A DNA stretch of 64,000 bases from Parashewanella tropica (GCF_004358445.1 NZ_CP037951.1:3545001-3609000); one strand, 5' to 3'. Counted from the stretch's first letter, positions 37,424-46,587 are shown. Numbers and translations are program-made. The notes: generated by a model from the sequence alone, not told the origin.

Positions 37424-37636
37424 CTGGGCTTTTAGGCAGTTTTAGCAAGGGAAGTAGTGATATTCTGCAACAAATGAGAATTATCAGTATTTCCAAACCA
37501 TACAGTAGCTAGAGAGTGCCATTAACCTTCTGTTAGTCCTTTTACTGTCGCTATTAATCATGGTTCACATTATTTGACTCATTTTCTATACCATCCCACA
37601 CTTAAATAACTTATACAAAATCAGTCGATTAATATC

Positions 37637-38221
37637 ATGGCCGTTGCAAAACAATTCCAATTTTCTGACACTGCAGCCAGTCTTCTTCAAGCCGCTTATG
37701 AAGCACCTGTCACTACAGGCGAAACAATGCCCACTTCTTTCTTCACACTACAAAGTAATGGTGTCGAATATATGATTGATTGCGAACAAAGCAATCAACA
37801 CTTTATAGCTATACAACTGAGTGGAAAAAAACGTTCTTTTTTGGAAAAAAAAGCAGATTCCGATTACTTAGTCGGTTTAAAAGTAGAATTGGGACGACTT
37901 CATATTCAAGATTTAATCAGAAAATATAGGATCATGATATTCGATAAAACTCGCCCCTCTTATCAAAATAGACAAGAGGAGGTATCGCAAGATACTCAGA
38001 CTACACCAACTGCAATTAAAGCGCCTTCAGCAAGGCTAAAACCAGTAAAAATTCAATCACAAGAACGAGCATCCAAGGAACAAAAAATACCAGAACAGAA
38101 CCTAGACGAATTTGACGTAATAGACATGACCGTAGAAAGTATGCTGCCGCCACTTCCAAAGGTTAAATTGGAATTAAGCGATAGCGGATCACTATCAGAA
38201 GATGAACCATTTTACATTTAA
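37637..38221 (+). CDS. Orphan protein, paralogue of the preceding gene with acidic tail
   Basis: The 194-residue protein shares its first ~115 residues with the upstream gene. It adds a C-terminal tail rich in Lys/Gln then Asp/Glu/Ser (ending DSGSLSEDEPFYI) that is probably disordered. No known domain is recognisable. The two copies lie 213 bases apart on the same strand and are lower in GC than putA and tcdA, which flank them. Confidence 0.6.
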   Translation: MAVAKQFQFSDTAASLLQAAYEAPVTTGETMPTSFFTLQSNGVEYMIDCEQSNQHFIAIQLSGKKRSFLEKKADSDYLVGLKVELGRLHIQDLIRKYRIMIFDKTRPSYQNRQEEVSQDTQTTPTAIKAPSARLKPVKIQSQERASKEQKIPEQNLDEFDVIDMTVESMLPPLPKVKLELSDSGSLSEDEPFYI

Positions 38222-38361
38222 GAGTTATTTCTTGGTCACATAAGCTAGACAAAAAGTCATATACCCTAGAAGATGTATATGGTCTCCTCACTTTAATATT
38301 CAAAGGAATAAATAGCATAATTTGATATAATCTTTAGCCCTTTGTTTTTTGTGTATCCACT

Positions 38362-39177
38362 ATGTCTGCTCCTGAACATCCATTTTCTGAATCTTATCTG
38401 CAACGATTCTCTGGTATCGGTCGTTTATACGGCCAACAAGCTTTAGCCACCTTTTCTCAAGCTCATGTTATGGTCATCGGTATTGGTGGCGTGGGAACAT
38501 GGGTGGCTGAGTCATTGGCTCGCTCAGGTATTGGACGCATTTCTTTGATGGATTTGGATGATATTTGTGTCACCAACAGCAACCGTCAAATTCATGCGTT
38601 GAAATCCACTATTGGTCAATCCAAGGTTGCGGTGATGGCAGAGCGCATTAAGCAAATTAACCCAGAGTGCCAAGTGAATGAAATCGAAGATTTCATCATG
38701 CCTGATAACCTTGGTGAGTATTTACAAGGCCGAAAACAAGGTGGCGAGCTTGATTACGTTGTCGATTGCATTGATGCCGTCAAAGCCAAAGCCGCTGTAA
38801 TCGCTTGGTGTAAGCGCAATAAACTGCCGATTGTTACCGTTGGCGGGGCTGGAGGACAAATCGATCCGACCCAAATTCAACTTTGTGATCTAGCCAAAAC
38901 TCAGCAAGATCCATTATTGGCTAAAGTGCGTAATTATCTTCGCCGTGAATACAATTTCTCAAAAAATTTGTCCCGCCGTTTTGGCGTTGATGCCGTTTAC
39001 TCGACAGAGCAATTGGTTTACCCAAAAACAGATGGTAGTGTTTGCCATACTAAGTCAGAGACCGATGGCAATATGAGAATGGATTGTGCGTCTGGCTTTG
39101 GCTCCGCCACCAGTGTCACAGGCACTTTTGGTTTTGTGGCGGCCAGCCGAGTATTAAAAAAACTCGCAGCAAAATAG
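38362..39177 (+). CDS. tcdA: tRNA threonylcarbamoyladenosine dehydratase
   Basis: The 271-residue E1-like enzyme has the nucleotide-binding loop VIGIGGVGTWVAESLARSG, the LMDLDDICVTNSNRQ segment, and the VDCIDAVKAKAAVIAWC and VGGAGGQIDPTQ motifs. It converts t6A37 in tRNA to cyclic ct6A in an ATP-dependent reaction, with CsdE/CsdA as partners. No csd genes are adjacent here. Confidence 0.95.
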   Translation: MSAPEHPFSESYLQRFSGIGRLYGQQALATFSQAHVMVIGIGGVGTWVAESLARSGIGRISLMDLDDICVTNSNRQIHALKSTIGQSKVAVMAERIKQINPECQVNEIEDFIMPDNLGEYLQGRKQGGELDYVVDCIDAVKAKAAVIAWCKRNKLPIVTVGGAGGQIDPTQIQLCDLAKTQQDPLLAKVRNYLRREYNFSKNLSRRFGVDAVYSTEQLVYPKTDGSVCHTKSETDGNMRMDCASGFGSATSVTGTFGFVAASRVLKKLAAK

Positions 39178-39253
39178 CGCCTTTCAAAGATCTAACTGGC
39201 ATAAATCCTGCCTATAAAACTGGGCAGGTTCAAATTTATGACGGTGAAATCTC

Positions 39254-39865
39254 ATGCCCCAATTATCTCATTACATAAAGAAACACTTCACACAAACAAG
39301 ATGGCTATTTAGCCTAATGTTATGGACGCTTCTCCTCAGCAGCAGCTTGCTATTTTTGCCCACACCTATCATTAAACAATTAGGGTTAGCCGAATTTCAA
39401 CAAAGTCAGCAACAAGTGATCGGGCTCAGTCTCTTGATCTCTGCGGCGTATTTTTTAGCGAAAATTTGTGATCACTTATTAGATGTAGGTATTGACCATT
39501 ACAGCGAGAAGCGAGTCTGCGCCGCTATAGATGAAAAAATCAATGTCTTTGATGCATATGAGCGTGCCCTACTTCGAGAATTCTTTTTACAAAGCAGTCC
39601 AGTACTTTCACTACCAATGGACAACTTAGCAGTAAAAAGCTTGTCAAAAGCTCACATTATTGAATGCATTGGTAACGAGCAACACTTCGCCATTCAGTCC
39701 GCTACAGCGGATTATAAAATTACCGTACAAGCCCGTCGAAAATTGAGCCGTAAAATTTTGCGATTACCTGAGGGCAAGCCAAATGAACTTGAACTGCAAC
39801 GACTCATCAAGTCACGTCCTGCGTTCGTTAGTGGGAGCAATTCAACGAGAAAGCAAGTGGCATAA
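39254..39865 (+). CDS. SieB-like superinfection exclusion family membrane protein
   Basis: The 203-residue protein has two N-terminal membrane spans (LMLWTLLLSSSLLFLPTPII and VIGLSLLISAAYFLAKIC). A cytoplasmic domain follows with a winged-helix-like middle (YERALLREFFLQSSPVLSLPMDNLAVKSLSKAHIIECIG). This layout matches the SieB family, named after a phage superinfection exclusion protein. Chromosomal members are widespread and mostly uncharacterised, so a defence role here is not shown. Confidence 0.55.
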   Translation: MPQLSHYIKKHFTQTRWLFSLMLWTLLLSSSLLFLPTPIIKQLGLAEFQQSQQQVIGLSLLISAAYFLAKICDHLLDVGIDHYSEKRVCAAIDEKINVFDAYERALLREFFLQSSPVLSLPMDNLAVKSLSKAHIIECIGNEQHFAIQSATADYKITVQARRKLSRKILRLPEGKPNELELQRLIKSRPAFVSGSNSTRKQVA

Positions 39866-39893
39866 ACTAAGCGATAAAGAGACAAATAAAAAT

Positions 39894-39935
39894 CCGATAT
39901 TACAGCCCGGAGAGGGGGGAAGGCCGTAATATCGG
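39894..39935. other. Long G-rich-loop hairpin
   Basis: CCGATATTACAGCC and GGCCGTAATATCGG pair with one mismatch over 14 bases. The 14-base loop is nearly all G and A (CGGAGAGGGGGGAA). It lies between the SieB-like gene and the convergent DUF3149 gene and could be a transcription end for both. Confidence 0.65.
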
Positions 39936-39979
39936 TGTCTACAATAGCAAGAACAAGGCAAGCTGAATAAGAAAAAGGA

Positions 39980-40108
39980 TTATTCTGTACGTGACTTAAC
40001 GACAAACATCCACAGGATATATGAAACAATGCCTAAGGTTGAAAAAATCACAATCATAGACAATAAACCAATCCAGTTGCCAAACATCAAGTCTAACCAG
40101 AATGCCAT
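39980..40108 (-). CDS. DUF3149 microprotein
   Basis: This 42-residue frame starts MAFWLDLMFGNWIGLLSMIV, continues as a single membrane helix, and ends VVKSRTE. The MAFWLDLMFGN...GLLSMIVIF pattern is the one I know for DUF3149 single-span proteins. A strong AGAGGA ribosome-binding site lies 8 bases before the ATG. Its role is unknown, possibly a small regulatory membrane subunit. Confidence 0.8.
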   Translation of the reverse strand: MAFWLDLMFGNWIGLLSMIVIFSTLGIVSYILWMFVVKSRTE

Positions 40109-40247
40109 AGCTGAAATCCTCTTTCATTTAAATTCAGCTACAGCATAGTGCAGTTATTCGCCACAGTTTATGATCAGGATCAAACAAGTTTTGTGAACAA
40201 TTTACGCTCGATTAAAACCGATGATTAACTTGATCCATATCAATCAT

Positions 40248-40616
40248 TTACTTGCCAATAAAGGTTTTGTAACTCACTAAAGCTTGCTCAAAGTCTTCTA
40301 AACCACATGCGGCTGTTGACTCTGAGTCATACAAGTTCATGTGGTCTTGCAAATCTTCTTCGCTTTCTATTCCCAAGCTGTTATCAAAAACTAACGCCTG
40401 CTCTTGAGTAAGCTCAAGAGACAAGGTACGACCAATCAAACTCCACTCATGACGCTTGCCAGACTGTAATTCAGCAATGATGCTCTCTATTGTCAAAATT
40501 TTGCTTGATTCTTGAGTCAGCTCTTCAGTAAACCAACGACCCAGTGCATGGTGCTCCATTGAAAAAAAAGCGCGGATACTGTCATCAAAACTGCTGTGAC
40601 GAAATTCGAAATCCAT
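40248..40616 (-). CDS. yacL: YacL/UPF0231 family protein
   Basis: The 122-residue acidic protein starts MDFEFRHSSFDDSIRAFFSMEHHALGRWF and ends AACGLEDFEQALVSYKTFI, matching UPF0231 (E. coli YacL) at both ends. No function is assigned to the family. It is read toward the DUF3149 gene and lies 106 bases upstream of the fkpA terminator. Confidence 0.88.
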   Translation of the reverse strand: MDFEFRHSSFDDSIRAFFSMEHHALGRWFTEELTQESSKILTIESIIAELQSGKRHEWSLIGRTLSLELTQEQALVFDNSLGIESEEDLQDHMNLYDSESTAACGLEDFEQALVSYKTFIGK

Positions 40617-40677
40617 TGATACTACCTAAATGCTCTCGTTTAAATTGTTATACCATGACTTTTAGGGCGATAGACAC

Positions 40678-40702
40678 AAAAAAGGCGCCAGCGGCGCCTT
40701 TT
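40678..40702 (-). terminator. Terminator of fkpA
   Basis: AAAAGGCGCC and GGCGCCTTTT pair around AGC, with A/T tracts on both sides. Confidence 0.9.
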
Positions 40703-40721
40703 AACCCAATATCAAGCCTAT

Positions 40722-41510
40722 TTAGTGGCTATGACCTGCATGAGAAGCGTCTTTGCTTTCTTCTTTCTTAGCATCTTCTTTAACAATCGATTTCAATACA
40801 ACATCGAAAATCAAAGTAGAGTTTGCAGGAATAGTGCCCATATCACGGTCGCCATAAGCTAAGTCAGATGGGATCACGAAACGGAACTTAGAGCCCACAG
40901 GCATCAACTGAACACCTTCAGTCCAACCAGGGATCACTCGGTTTAGCTGGAACTTAACGGTTTGATTACGCTTATATGAGCTATCAAACTCAGTACCATC
41001 AATCAAAGTACCTTTATAGTGAACTTCAACAGTATCTGTTGCTTTTGGCTTAGGACCTTTACCTTCTTCTAATACTTGATACTCAAGACCAGACTTTGTG
41101 GTTACTACACCCGGCTTTTTCGCAAAATCTTCTAGGTACTTTTTACCAGCTTCAAGGTTCTTTTTCGCCATTTCATCAGCGTGAGATTTACGCTTTTCAG
41201 CTAAACGCTTATCTAGACCTTGTAACAGAGTTTGCATTTCTTCTTCAGTCAGTTTTGACTTGTCGTTAAGACCATTAGCAAAACCTTCAACAATCAAAGC
41301 GCGATCTACTGGTAAACCAAGCTCTTCTTGTTCTTTAATGTGATTTGCCATGTACTTACCGATAGAAGCGCCCACACTGTACGATTCTTTTTGTGCTTGT
41401 GTTGTCAGTTCAGTACCCGCAGTGTCTTTGGTGGTTTTTTGCTCTTGGTTACAAGCTGACAGACCTAATACGGCCAATGCCACTAAAGAAATTTTATATA
41501 CAGACTTCAT
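40722..41510 (-). CDS. fkpA: FKBP-type periplasmic peptidyl-prolyl isomerase, lipoprotein
   Basis: The 262-residue protein has a lipobox (VLGLSACNQ), a helical dimerisation domain (residues ~35-130) and a C-terminal FKBP domain (VEVHYKGTLIDGTEFDSSY, VIPGWTEGVQLMPVGSKFRFVIPS, LIFDVVLKSI). E. coli FkpA is soluble. This copy would be lipid-anchored, and it ends in a short His-rich tail (HAGHSH) that could bind metal. It folds exported proteins. It is divergent from slyX, as is usual. Confidence 0.92.
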   Translation of the reverse strand: MKSVYKISLVALAVLGLSACNQEQKTTKDTAGTELTTQAQKESYSVGASIGKYMANHIKEQEELGLPVDRALIVEGFANGLNDKSKLTEEEMQTLLQGLDKRLAEKRKSHADEMAKKNLEAGKKYLEDFAKKPGVVTTKSGLEYQVLEEGKGPKPKATDTVEVHYKGTLIDGTEFDSSYKRNQTVKFQLNRVIPGWTEGVQLMPVGSKFRFVIPSDLAYGDRDMGTIPANSTLIFDVVLKSIVKEDAKKEESKDASHAGHSH

Positions 41511-41828
41511 TTAAACGCTTCCTCAGCATTAGAGTCGTTTTAGCTAACCTTATGAATTACTTTACAAAGTCCATTTAACTTCATAAAGAAATTCACCGTT
41601 ATTCGCTAAAAACGAAAATTAGTTAACGTATAGTAGAATACAGTAAGTCACTGTTTTAACGGCAGTAGCCATCAGTGTCAACCCTTTAGAACTATTCAGA
41701 CTAAATAAGTTCAGCCATAATTCAGGGCAATAACTTATCATCTCAACACTTCCGCTATTGTGCTGTAACTAGGAACGCATTCATTGAAAAGGTACAATGA
41801 AGCCATTCTTCTCCAAATTGACATTTTT
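41511..41828. other. Divergent promoter region of fkpA and slyX
   Basis: These 318 bases contain no gene I would support. They must hold the fkpA promoter (minus) and the slyX promoter (plus). No clear operator or repeat was seen. Confidence 0.5.
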
Positions 41829-42041
41829 ATGCCTACTCTGCAACAACAAGTGGATGATCTCGAAACCAAACTTAGTTTTCAGGAACTGACGATTGAAGAA
41901 CTCAATCAAGAAGTCATTAAACTTAACGATATTATTGCTCAGCAGCAACATCAACTAGAATTAGTGGTACAAAAATTAGTATCGATGGAACCTAGCAACA
42001 TTGCGAATCAATCAGAGGAAACGCCACCGCCTCATTATTAG
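41829..42041 (+). CDS. slyX: SlyX family protein
   Basis: The 70-residue protein is a short coiled coil ([23 protein letters not shown]...) with the SlyX end PPPHY. I chose the ATG at 41829, which gives the family-length protein; the longer frame from 41784 adds a non-conserved leader. Function is unknown. It is adjacent to fkpA in many gammaproteobacteria. Confidence 0.92.
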   Translation: MPTLQQQVDDLETKLSFQELTIEELNQEVIKLNDIIAQQQHQLELVVQKLVSMEPSNIANQSEETPPPHY

Positions 42042-42136
42042 CCTTGCATCAAATGGTGATTCATTACTAAGATAACAAGCAATTACACCTAAAAACGTGT
42101 GAAAATTCGGTTAGCTTTCAGCGATTAGGATAAAAC

Positions 42137-43504
42137 ATGAAACAAGTTTTGATCTGTTTAGTACTTTGTTTGTCGATCACAGGTTGTGCGACGAATAGCT
42201 TGTTTGTGAATTATCCTTCGCAAATCCAAAGCCAAAAGCAAGCGTTAAACTCATCACAACCTGAATCTCAATTATCACAACTGACTGAAAACATTTCAGG
42301 TAACGATGGGCTGTTATATGCTCAGGAAGCGGGTCGAGTAGCGCAAATAGCTGGTAATTTTGCTCAAAGTAAAAAATATTACCAACAAGCTATCAATAAA
42401 TACCTTACTTTCGACAATAAAGCTGAGATCAGTGCCAGTGATCTCGGTGCCAATGCCAGTAGCCTGCTACTCAATGACAATGCAATTCCTTATGAAGGCC
42501 CTGGTTTTGAACGTATCATGCTTCATCAATACCAAGCCTTTAATTACTTATTCGAACATGACTTTCAAGGCGCATTAGTTGAAGTTCGCCGTGCCAATGA
42601 ACTGCAGCAAATTCAGCAAGACAAATATGAAGAGTCCAAGAAGTCAGTGCAAAGAATTGCCAATGGCACAGTGGCGAGTCAGGTAGAACAGCTAAGACAA
42701 GGTACGGGCTCTGTAACCAGCTCTTTTCTTAATGCGTACAGTTACTATGTCACTGGTTTACTCCACGAAATATTAGGCAATGCCAACGACGCTTTTATTG
42801 ATTACCGAAAAGCAGCCGCCATTTGGCCACAAAACCCTTTTGTAGAACAAGATCTCGTTCGCTTAGCCAAACAGCTTTCAATGCCACAATATTCGGACTT
42901 TCGAAGAAAGTTCGGTGAAGTAAAGCTCCCAAAACGTAACCAAGGCGAGCTGATTGTCATCTATGAAAAAGGCTTTGTGCAACCCAAAGGTCACTTTAGC
43001 GTTCCGTTTACTGTTCATGGCAACTGGCAGACCATCGATCTACCGACTTATAATCATGCTGCGACCTATCCTGGAGCTGCGACAATCTCAGGGTTGCCTT
43101 CTTCTCTGCACGCAGCGTCAATTACCAGTATTGATGCACTGGCCATGAACTCTCTAAGAGAAAATCTTCCTTTGATCTTAGCCAGACAAGTCGCACGAGT
43201 TTATGCCAAGGCCGAATTAGCGAGAAAACTTACGGGTAAACATCATCGAAAGAACGATCCATTCGACTTAGGCTCACTTGCCGTTCAAATATTTAATGTG
43301 GTAAGTGAACAAGCGGATAGACGCAGTTGGCTAACTTTACCTAATCAAGCTCAAATTGGGCGTAAATACGTAAATGCGGGTACTTATCCGATCAGTATCG
43401 AAAATAGCCAGACACAAAATATTACCATTCAAGCAGGAAGAAAAACCTTAGTCTGGATAGTGAATACTGGAAATTACGTTCGTTTTTATACAATATTAAT
43501 TTAA
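42137..43504 (+). CDS. COG3014-type lipoprotein upstream of lpoB
   Basis: The 455-residue lipoprotein (lipobox LSITGCATN) has a helical, TPR-like N-terminal half (GNFAQSKKYYQQAINKYL, ILGNANDAFIDYRKAAAIWP). Its C-terminal beta-rich domain starts near ELIVIYEKGFVQPKG. Proteins of this type precede LpoB genes, as here (29-base gap to lpoB). It is probably anchored in the outer membrane facing the periplasm. Function unknown. Confidence 0.8.
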   Translation: MKQVLICLVLCLSITGCATNSLFVNYPSQIQSQKQALNSSQPESQLSQLTENISGNDGLLYAQEAGRVAQIAGNFAQSKKYYQQAINKYLTFDNKAEISASDLGANASSLLLNDNAIPYEGPGFERIMLHQYQAFNYLFEHDFQGALVEVRRANELQQIQQDKYEESKKSVQRIANGTVASQVEQLRQGTGSVTSSFLNAYSYYVTGLLHEILGNANDAFIDYRKAAAIWPQNPFVEQDLVRLAKQLSMPQYSDFRRKFGEVKLPKRNQGELIVIYEKGFVQPKGHFSVPFTVHGNWQTIDLPTYNHAATYPGAATISGLPSSLHAASITSIDALAMNSLRENLPLILARQVARVYAKAELARKLTGKHHRKNDPFDLGSLAVQIFNVVSEQADRRSWLTLPNQAQIGRKYVNAGTYPISIENSQTQNITIQAGRKTLVWIVNTGNYVRFYTILI

Positions 43505-43533
43505 CAACCTTAAACACATTGATGGAACTGACT

Positions 43534-44130
43534 ATGAAACAATTTAAATCTGTGCTCATTTTAGCGGGAGTGTTAGCACTCTCAGCCTGTCAATCCAAAG
43601 TTGAATATGGCGATGCAAAAGAAGTAGAAACCGTCAATGCCAACTTTGGCTCAACCGATCTGCAAGCCATCACCGATAAAATGGTGGATAGCATGCTGAC
43701 CTTCCCACCAGTATTAATGCTAACAGCTAACAATCAACGCCCGATTATTTTTGTTGATAGCATTAAAAATAAAACTTCAGAGCACATTGATACTGAGTCT
43801 GTGACCGATTCAATCAGTAACCGTTTATTGCGTTCAGGAAAGTTCCGTTTCATCGACATGACAAAAGTAGATGCGGTACGTAAACAATTGGACTATCAAA
43901 ACAGCTCAGGCATGGTTGACCCATCAACTGCCATAAAATTCGGCCGTCAAATCGGTGCCCAATATATGCTCTACGGCAATCTTTCTAGTATCGTTAAGCA
44001 GGCCGGTAGTACTAAAGATGTGTACTACAAAATGACCATGCGTTTAATGGACTTAGAAACAGGTTTAATTGAATGGTCTGACGAAAAAGAAATCCGTAAG
44101 ACTAAGACGAAGTCACTCTTTGGACTTTAA
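43534..44130 (+). CDS. lpoB: Penicillin-binding protein activator LpoB
   Basis: The 198-residue lipoprotein (LALSACQSK) contains an LpoB fold: RPIIFVDSIKNKTSEHIDTESVTDSISNRLLRSGKFRFID then GRQIGAQYMLYGNLSSIV. In E. coli, LpoB reaches through the peptidoglycan to stimulate PBP1b. I chose the ATG at 43534 so the signal peptide starts MKQFKSVLIL; a TTG at 43519 gives a longer leader. It ends at a bidirectional terminator. Confidence 0.88.
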   Translation: MKQFKSVLILAGVLALSACQSKVEYGDAKEVETVNANFGSTDLQAITDKMVDSMLTFPPVLMLTANNQRPIIFVDSIKNKTSEHIDTESVTDSISNRLLRSGKFRFIDMTKVDAVRKQLDYQNSSGMVDPSTAIKFGRQIGAQYMLYGNLSSIVKQAGSTKDVYYKMTMRLMDLETGLIEWSDEKEIRKTKTKSLFGL

Positions 44131-44145
44131 TCTGTTTTAGACAGT

Positions 44146-44175
44146 AAAAAGCCGATGGTTACATCGGCTTTTTTG
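44146..44175. terminator. Bidirectional terminator between lpoB and the phosphoribosyltransferase
   Basis: AAAAAGCCGATG and CATCGGCTTTTT pair around GTTA with A/T tracts on both strands. Confidence 0.9.
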
Positions 44176-44178
44176 TTG

Positions 44179-44745
44179 CTATACAAAAAGATGCTGGATA
44201 TTCGCTAAATCCCCTTTGCCTTCAGCAATCTCTTCAGGAGTTAATCCTGAAACTTCATGTGGAAATACCAACCATTCATCAGACTCATGAATATAGTAAT
44301 CGGGCTTTAAAGGCACTGCGGTATTGGCTGGTTTGTAATACGGGCAGGCGATACGAATATCTTGTGGTAGATTAAGACGCATTTGCTCTTTCAGTTTTTC
44401 AAGCAGAGCGTGAACTGAGCGCCCAGAATCAAACACGTCATCGACAATCAGCAAACCTTCGTCGGCATTGGCATTTTCAATAATGTAATGTAATCCATGA
44501 ACACGGATCTCTTTGCTTTGCTTATCGGTACCAATGCCATAGTAAGATGAAGTACGAACGGCGATATGATCGGTTTCTACTTTTTTATAATCAAAAAATT
44601 CTTGAACAGCGATACCAATAGGAGCGCCACCACGCCAAATTCCGACAATATACTGTGGACGGAATCCACTCTCATAAACTTTTGCCGCTAAGCGAAACGA
44701 ATCTTCCAATAATTGTTGCGCACTGATGTAGTGTTTTTCTGACAT
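44179..44745 (-). CDS. Purine-type phosphoribosyltransferase
   Basis: The ~188-residue protein has the PRPP-binding motif GLLIVDDVFDSGRSVHALL and the flexible-loop region VRTSSYYGIGTDKQSKEI. The IVGIWRGGAPIGIAVQEFF start matches the COG2236/xanthine-guanine group and differs from E. coli Hpt. It salvages a purine base, with the exact base uncertain. I chose the ATG at 44745. Confidence 0.85.
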   Translation of the reverse strand: MSEKHYISAQQLLEDSFRLAAKVYESGFRPQYIVGIWRGGAPIGIAVQEFFDYKKVETDHIAVRTSSYYGIGTDKQSKEIRVHGLHYIIENANADEGLLIVDDVFDSGRSVHALLEKLKEQMRLNLPQDIRIACPYYKPANTAVPLKPDYYIHESDEWLVFPHEVSGLTPEEIAEGKGDLANIQHLFV

Positions 44746-44848
44746 GACCAAGCCCTATTGTTGTTGTGACAATCTAAGAACTCCAGATAGAGCCCTTACA
44801 CTTGGCAGGGAATTGTACCTGATTTCAAACGAAGACGCTTAAGAAAAT

Positions 44849-44889
44849 TAGGGGCTGCATGCCTTGCGAGATGATTTTTGCAGCCCCTA
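44849..44889 (-). terminator. Terminator after the 181-residue lipoprotein gene
   Basis: TAGGGGCTGCA and TGCAGCCCCTA form an 11-bp perfect stem with a 19-base loop, followed on the minus strand by T-rich sequence. Confidence 0.75.
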
Positions 44890-44895
44890 GACCCT

Positions 44896-45441
44896 TTATT
44901 TCGCCAATGTTGAAAAGTCGGGATGTGTGACCACTTCTTTTATCAATGCCTGAACAGCATCTGGAAACGCCTGAATAACATGCTCACAAGCATCATGAGC
45001 TGCAAAGCTGGTTTTAAATTTATGCTCTACCGACACCGAATAACTGGATAAAGTTTGCGATGATAAATCTAACGATATTTTCCAACTTGCAGGGGCAACA
45101 GAGCTAAACGTCAGTTCAGTGATTTTTCCGTTTACTTTATCATTAGAGAAATGATCATAAGAGTTGGCTTGAGACAAGGCCGCAATAAAGGCCTCTCTGA
45201 TGTATTTTGGTAAAGGTGTGCCTTTATCAACCGTTACGGTTTCCGTTAAGCGACATTTTGGGTCAGCACTAACCCCTTTAGCGGTATGAAAATGCCCTAA
45301 ACTGATCTTCTTGCCCTGCTCGCCAATCGCTTGTTTAATGCTTAACACATTGGCTTTGGTCGGGTTGTCGATACTGGGCTTTGACGTACATGCACTGATA
45401 TACAGACCCCAAAGCACGATTACACCAGTATAAATACGCAT
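44896..45441 (-). CDS. Hypothetical lipoprotein
   Basis: The 181-residue protein has a lipobox (LYISACTSK) and a compact beta-rich domain with three further cysteines (DPKCRL, HDACEH). It lies 121 bases after the CsgG-like operon's last gene, past a hairpin, on the same strand. It may be an independent unit. I do not recognise the domain. The motif KVNGKITELTFSSVAPASWKISLDLS resembles YajG-type lipoproteins in shape. Confidence 0.65.
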   Translation of the reverse strand: MRIYTGVIVLWGLYISACTSKPSIDNPTKANVLSIKQAIGEQGKKISLGHFHTAKGVSADPKCRLTETVTVDKGTPLPKYIREAFIAALSQANSYDHFSNDKVNGKITELTFSSVAPASWKISLDLSSQTLSSYSVSVEHKFKTSFAAHDACEHVIQAFPDAVQALIKEVVTHPDFSTLAK

Positions 45442-45518
45442 GAACTTTCCTTTTCATTAAATCCTTCTAGTAACAATACTAAATGAAAACGGAAAATTTG
45501 CTGCTTTCAAATATGAAA

Positions 45519-45538
45519 AGGCTGCAAAAATGCAGCCT
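45519..45538 (-). terminator. Terminator of the CsgG-like operon
   Basis: AGGCTGCA and TGCAGCCT pair around AAAA, followed on the minus strand by CTTTTC. It lies 25 bases after the last stop codon. Confidence 0.75.
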
Positions 45539-45562
45539 CAATAAAAATTAAAAGAGAATCAA

Positions 45563-46237
45563 TTACAACTTTTTCCCTTTCACTTTACTTTCTAAAACAG
45601 CGACATCTTGATGGTCTTTGCCATGCCTTAGGTGATATTTCCCTTTTGGCATTGTATAAATCATCTGTCCATTTACTGAACGAGCAACTTCAACATAATC
45701 GGTTGTAGCCGTTTTAACCGCAGTGACAATTAAATTAACAAGACCATTATTACTATCTCCTGACGTATTGAAAACGATAGTAGAGTTGTAATGCCACAGC
45801 TTCTCCTCAGAATGAGTAGAGTACAGCTCTGCCTTAGCTGCTACGGTTACATCACCTCTTACCACTGAGTAGTTTGTATCCCATTTTTTTAACGTCACGA
45901 AAAGTACAGCATCCACACCGAACAGCTGTTTATACTTTTCTAATGGAACTTGAACGGCCATAGCACCCTCAGTAATCCCCTCTCGGGCCAGAAACTTCTG
46001 AGTATAAGGAACTGACAAAACGTAATATCCCGATTCTGCTAGCGGATATGCAACGGTAGTAGAATAAAGCTCAATCGCATCAGCTGCAGTAGTATTATTG
46101 ATCGCAGGCACGACCAATATAGAAGCTGGTTTTTGCGAATAGACTTTAGGGTAAGCTTCTTGTTTCGTAATAAACTTTGGCGGCGCTACACAACCGGTTA
46201 GGAAAACTACTGCGCATAAAAATAGTAATTTTTTCAT
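45563..46237 (-). CDS. DUF799 lipoprotein (GNA1162 family)
   Basis: The 224-residue lipoprotein (VVFLTGCVAPP) has a TolB/CsgG-like alpha/beta core: SILVVPAINNTTAADAIELYSTTVAYPLAESGYYVLS. It matches the DUF799/GNA1162 group, known as a Neisseria surface lipoprotein encoded next to a CsgG-like gene and a DUF4810 gene, as found here. It is the last gene of the operon, two bases after DUF4810. Confidence 0.85.
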   Translation of the reverse strand: MKKLLFLCAVVFLTGCVAPPKFITKQEAYPKVYSQKPASILVVPAINNTTAADAIELYSTTVAYPLAESGYYVLSVPYTQKFLAREGITEGAMAVQVPLEKYKQLFGVDAVLFVTLKKWDTNYSVVRGDVTVAAKAELYSTHSEEKLWHYNSTIVFNTSGDSNNGLVNLIVTAVKTATTDYVEVARSVNGQMIYTMPKGKYHLRHGKDHQDVAVLESKVKGKKL

Positions 46238-46239
46238 TG

Positions 46240-46587
46240 TTATTTCCCTAATTCCTTTTTAGCCAGTGCAACAAACTTTGCTGATTCTGGATATAACTCC
46301 AATTCCTTATTCAAATGTTGAATACCTAAATCAACTCTGCCTTTTTCTGCTTCCATCATTCCAAGCTCAAAATACACACCAGGAGGTACTTGCTTAGAGT
46401 TTTTCTTTGCATCAACTACAATCTTGTTTAATTCGGCAAGGTGCAATTTAAACGTTTCTTCACTTGGCTCTTTAGTGTAGTCATATAGTGTATGGTTGTA
46501 ATTTCCCCAGTGATACATGTCCTTATTTACAGCACACCCCGTAAGCGCTAAAAGCCCTAAAGCCAATATTATTGCTTTGATTCTCAT
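46240..46587 (-). CDS. DUF4810 lipoprotein
   Basis: The 115-residue lipoprotein (LALTGCAVN) contains YHWGNYNHTLYDYTKEPSEE and a TPR-like tail (VDLGIQHLNKELELYPESAKFV). This matches DUF4810. It overlaps the preceding gene by four bases, so translation is coupled. Probably an outer-membrane component acting with the CsgG-like and DUF799 proteins. Confidence 0.85.
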   Translation of the reverse strand: MRIKAIILALGLLALTGCAVNKDMYHWGNYNHTLYDYTKEPSEETFKLHLAELNKIVVDAKKNSKQVPPGVYFELGMMEAEKGRVDLGIQHLNKELELYPESAKFVALAKKELGK

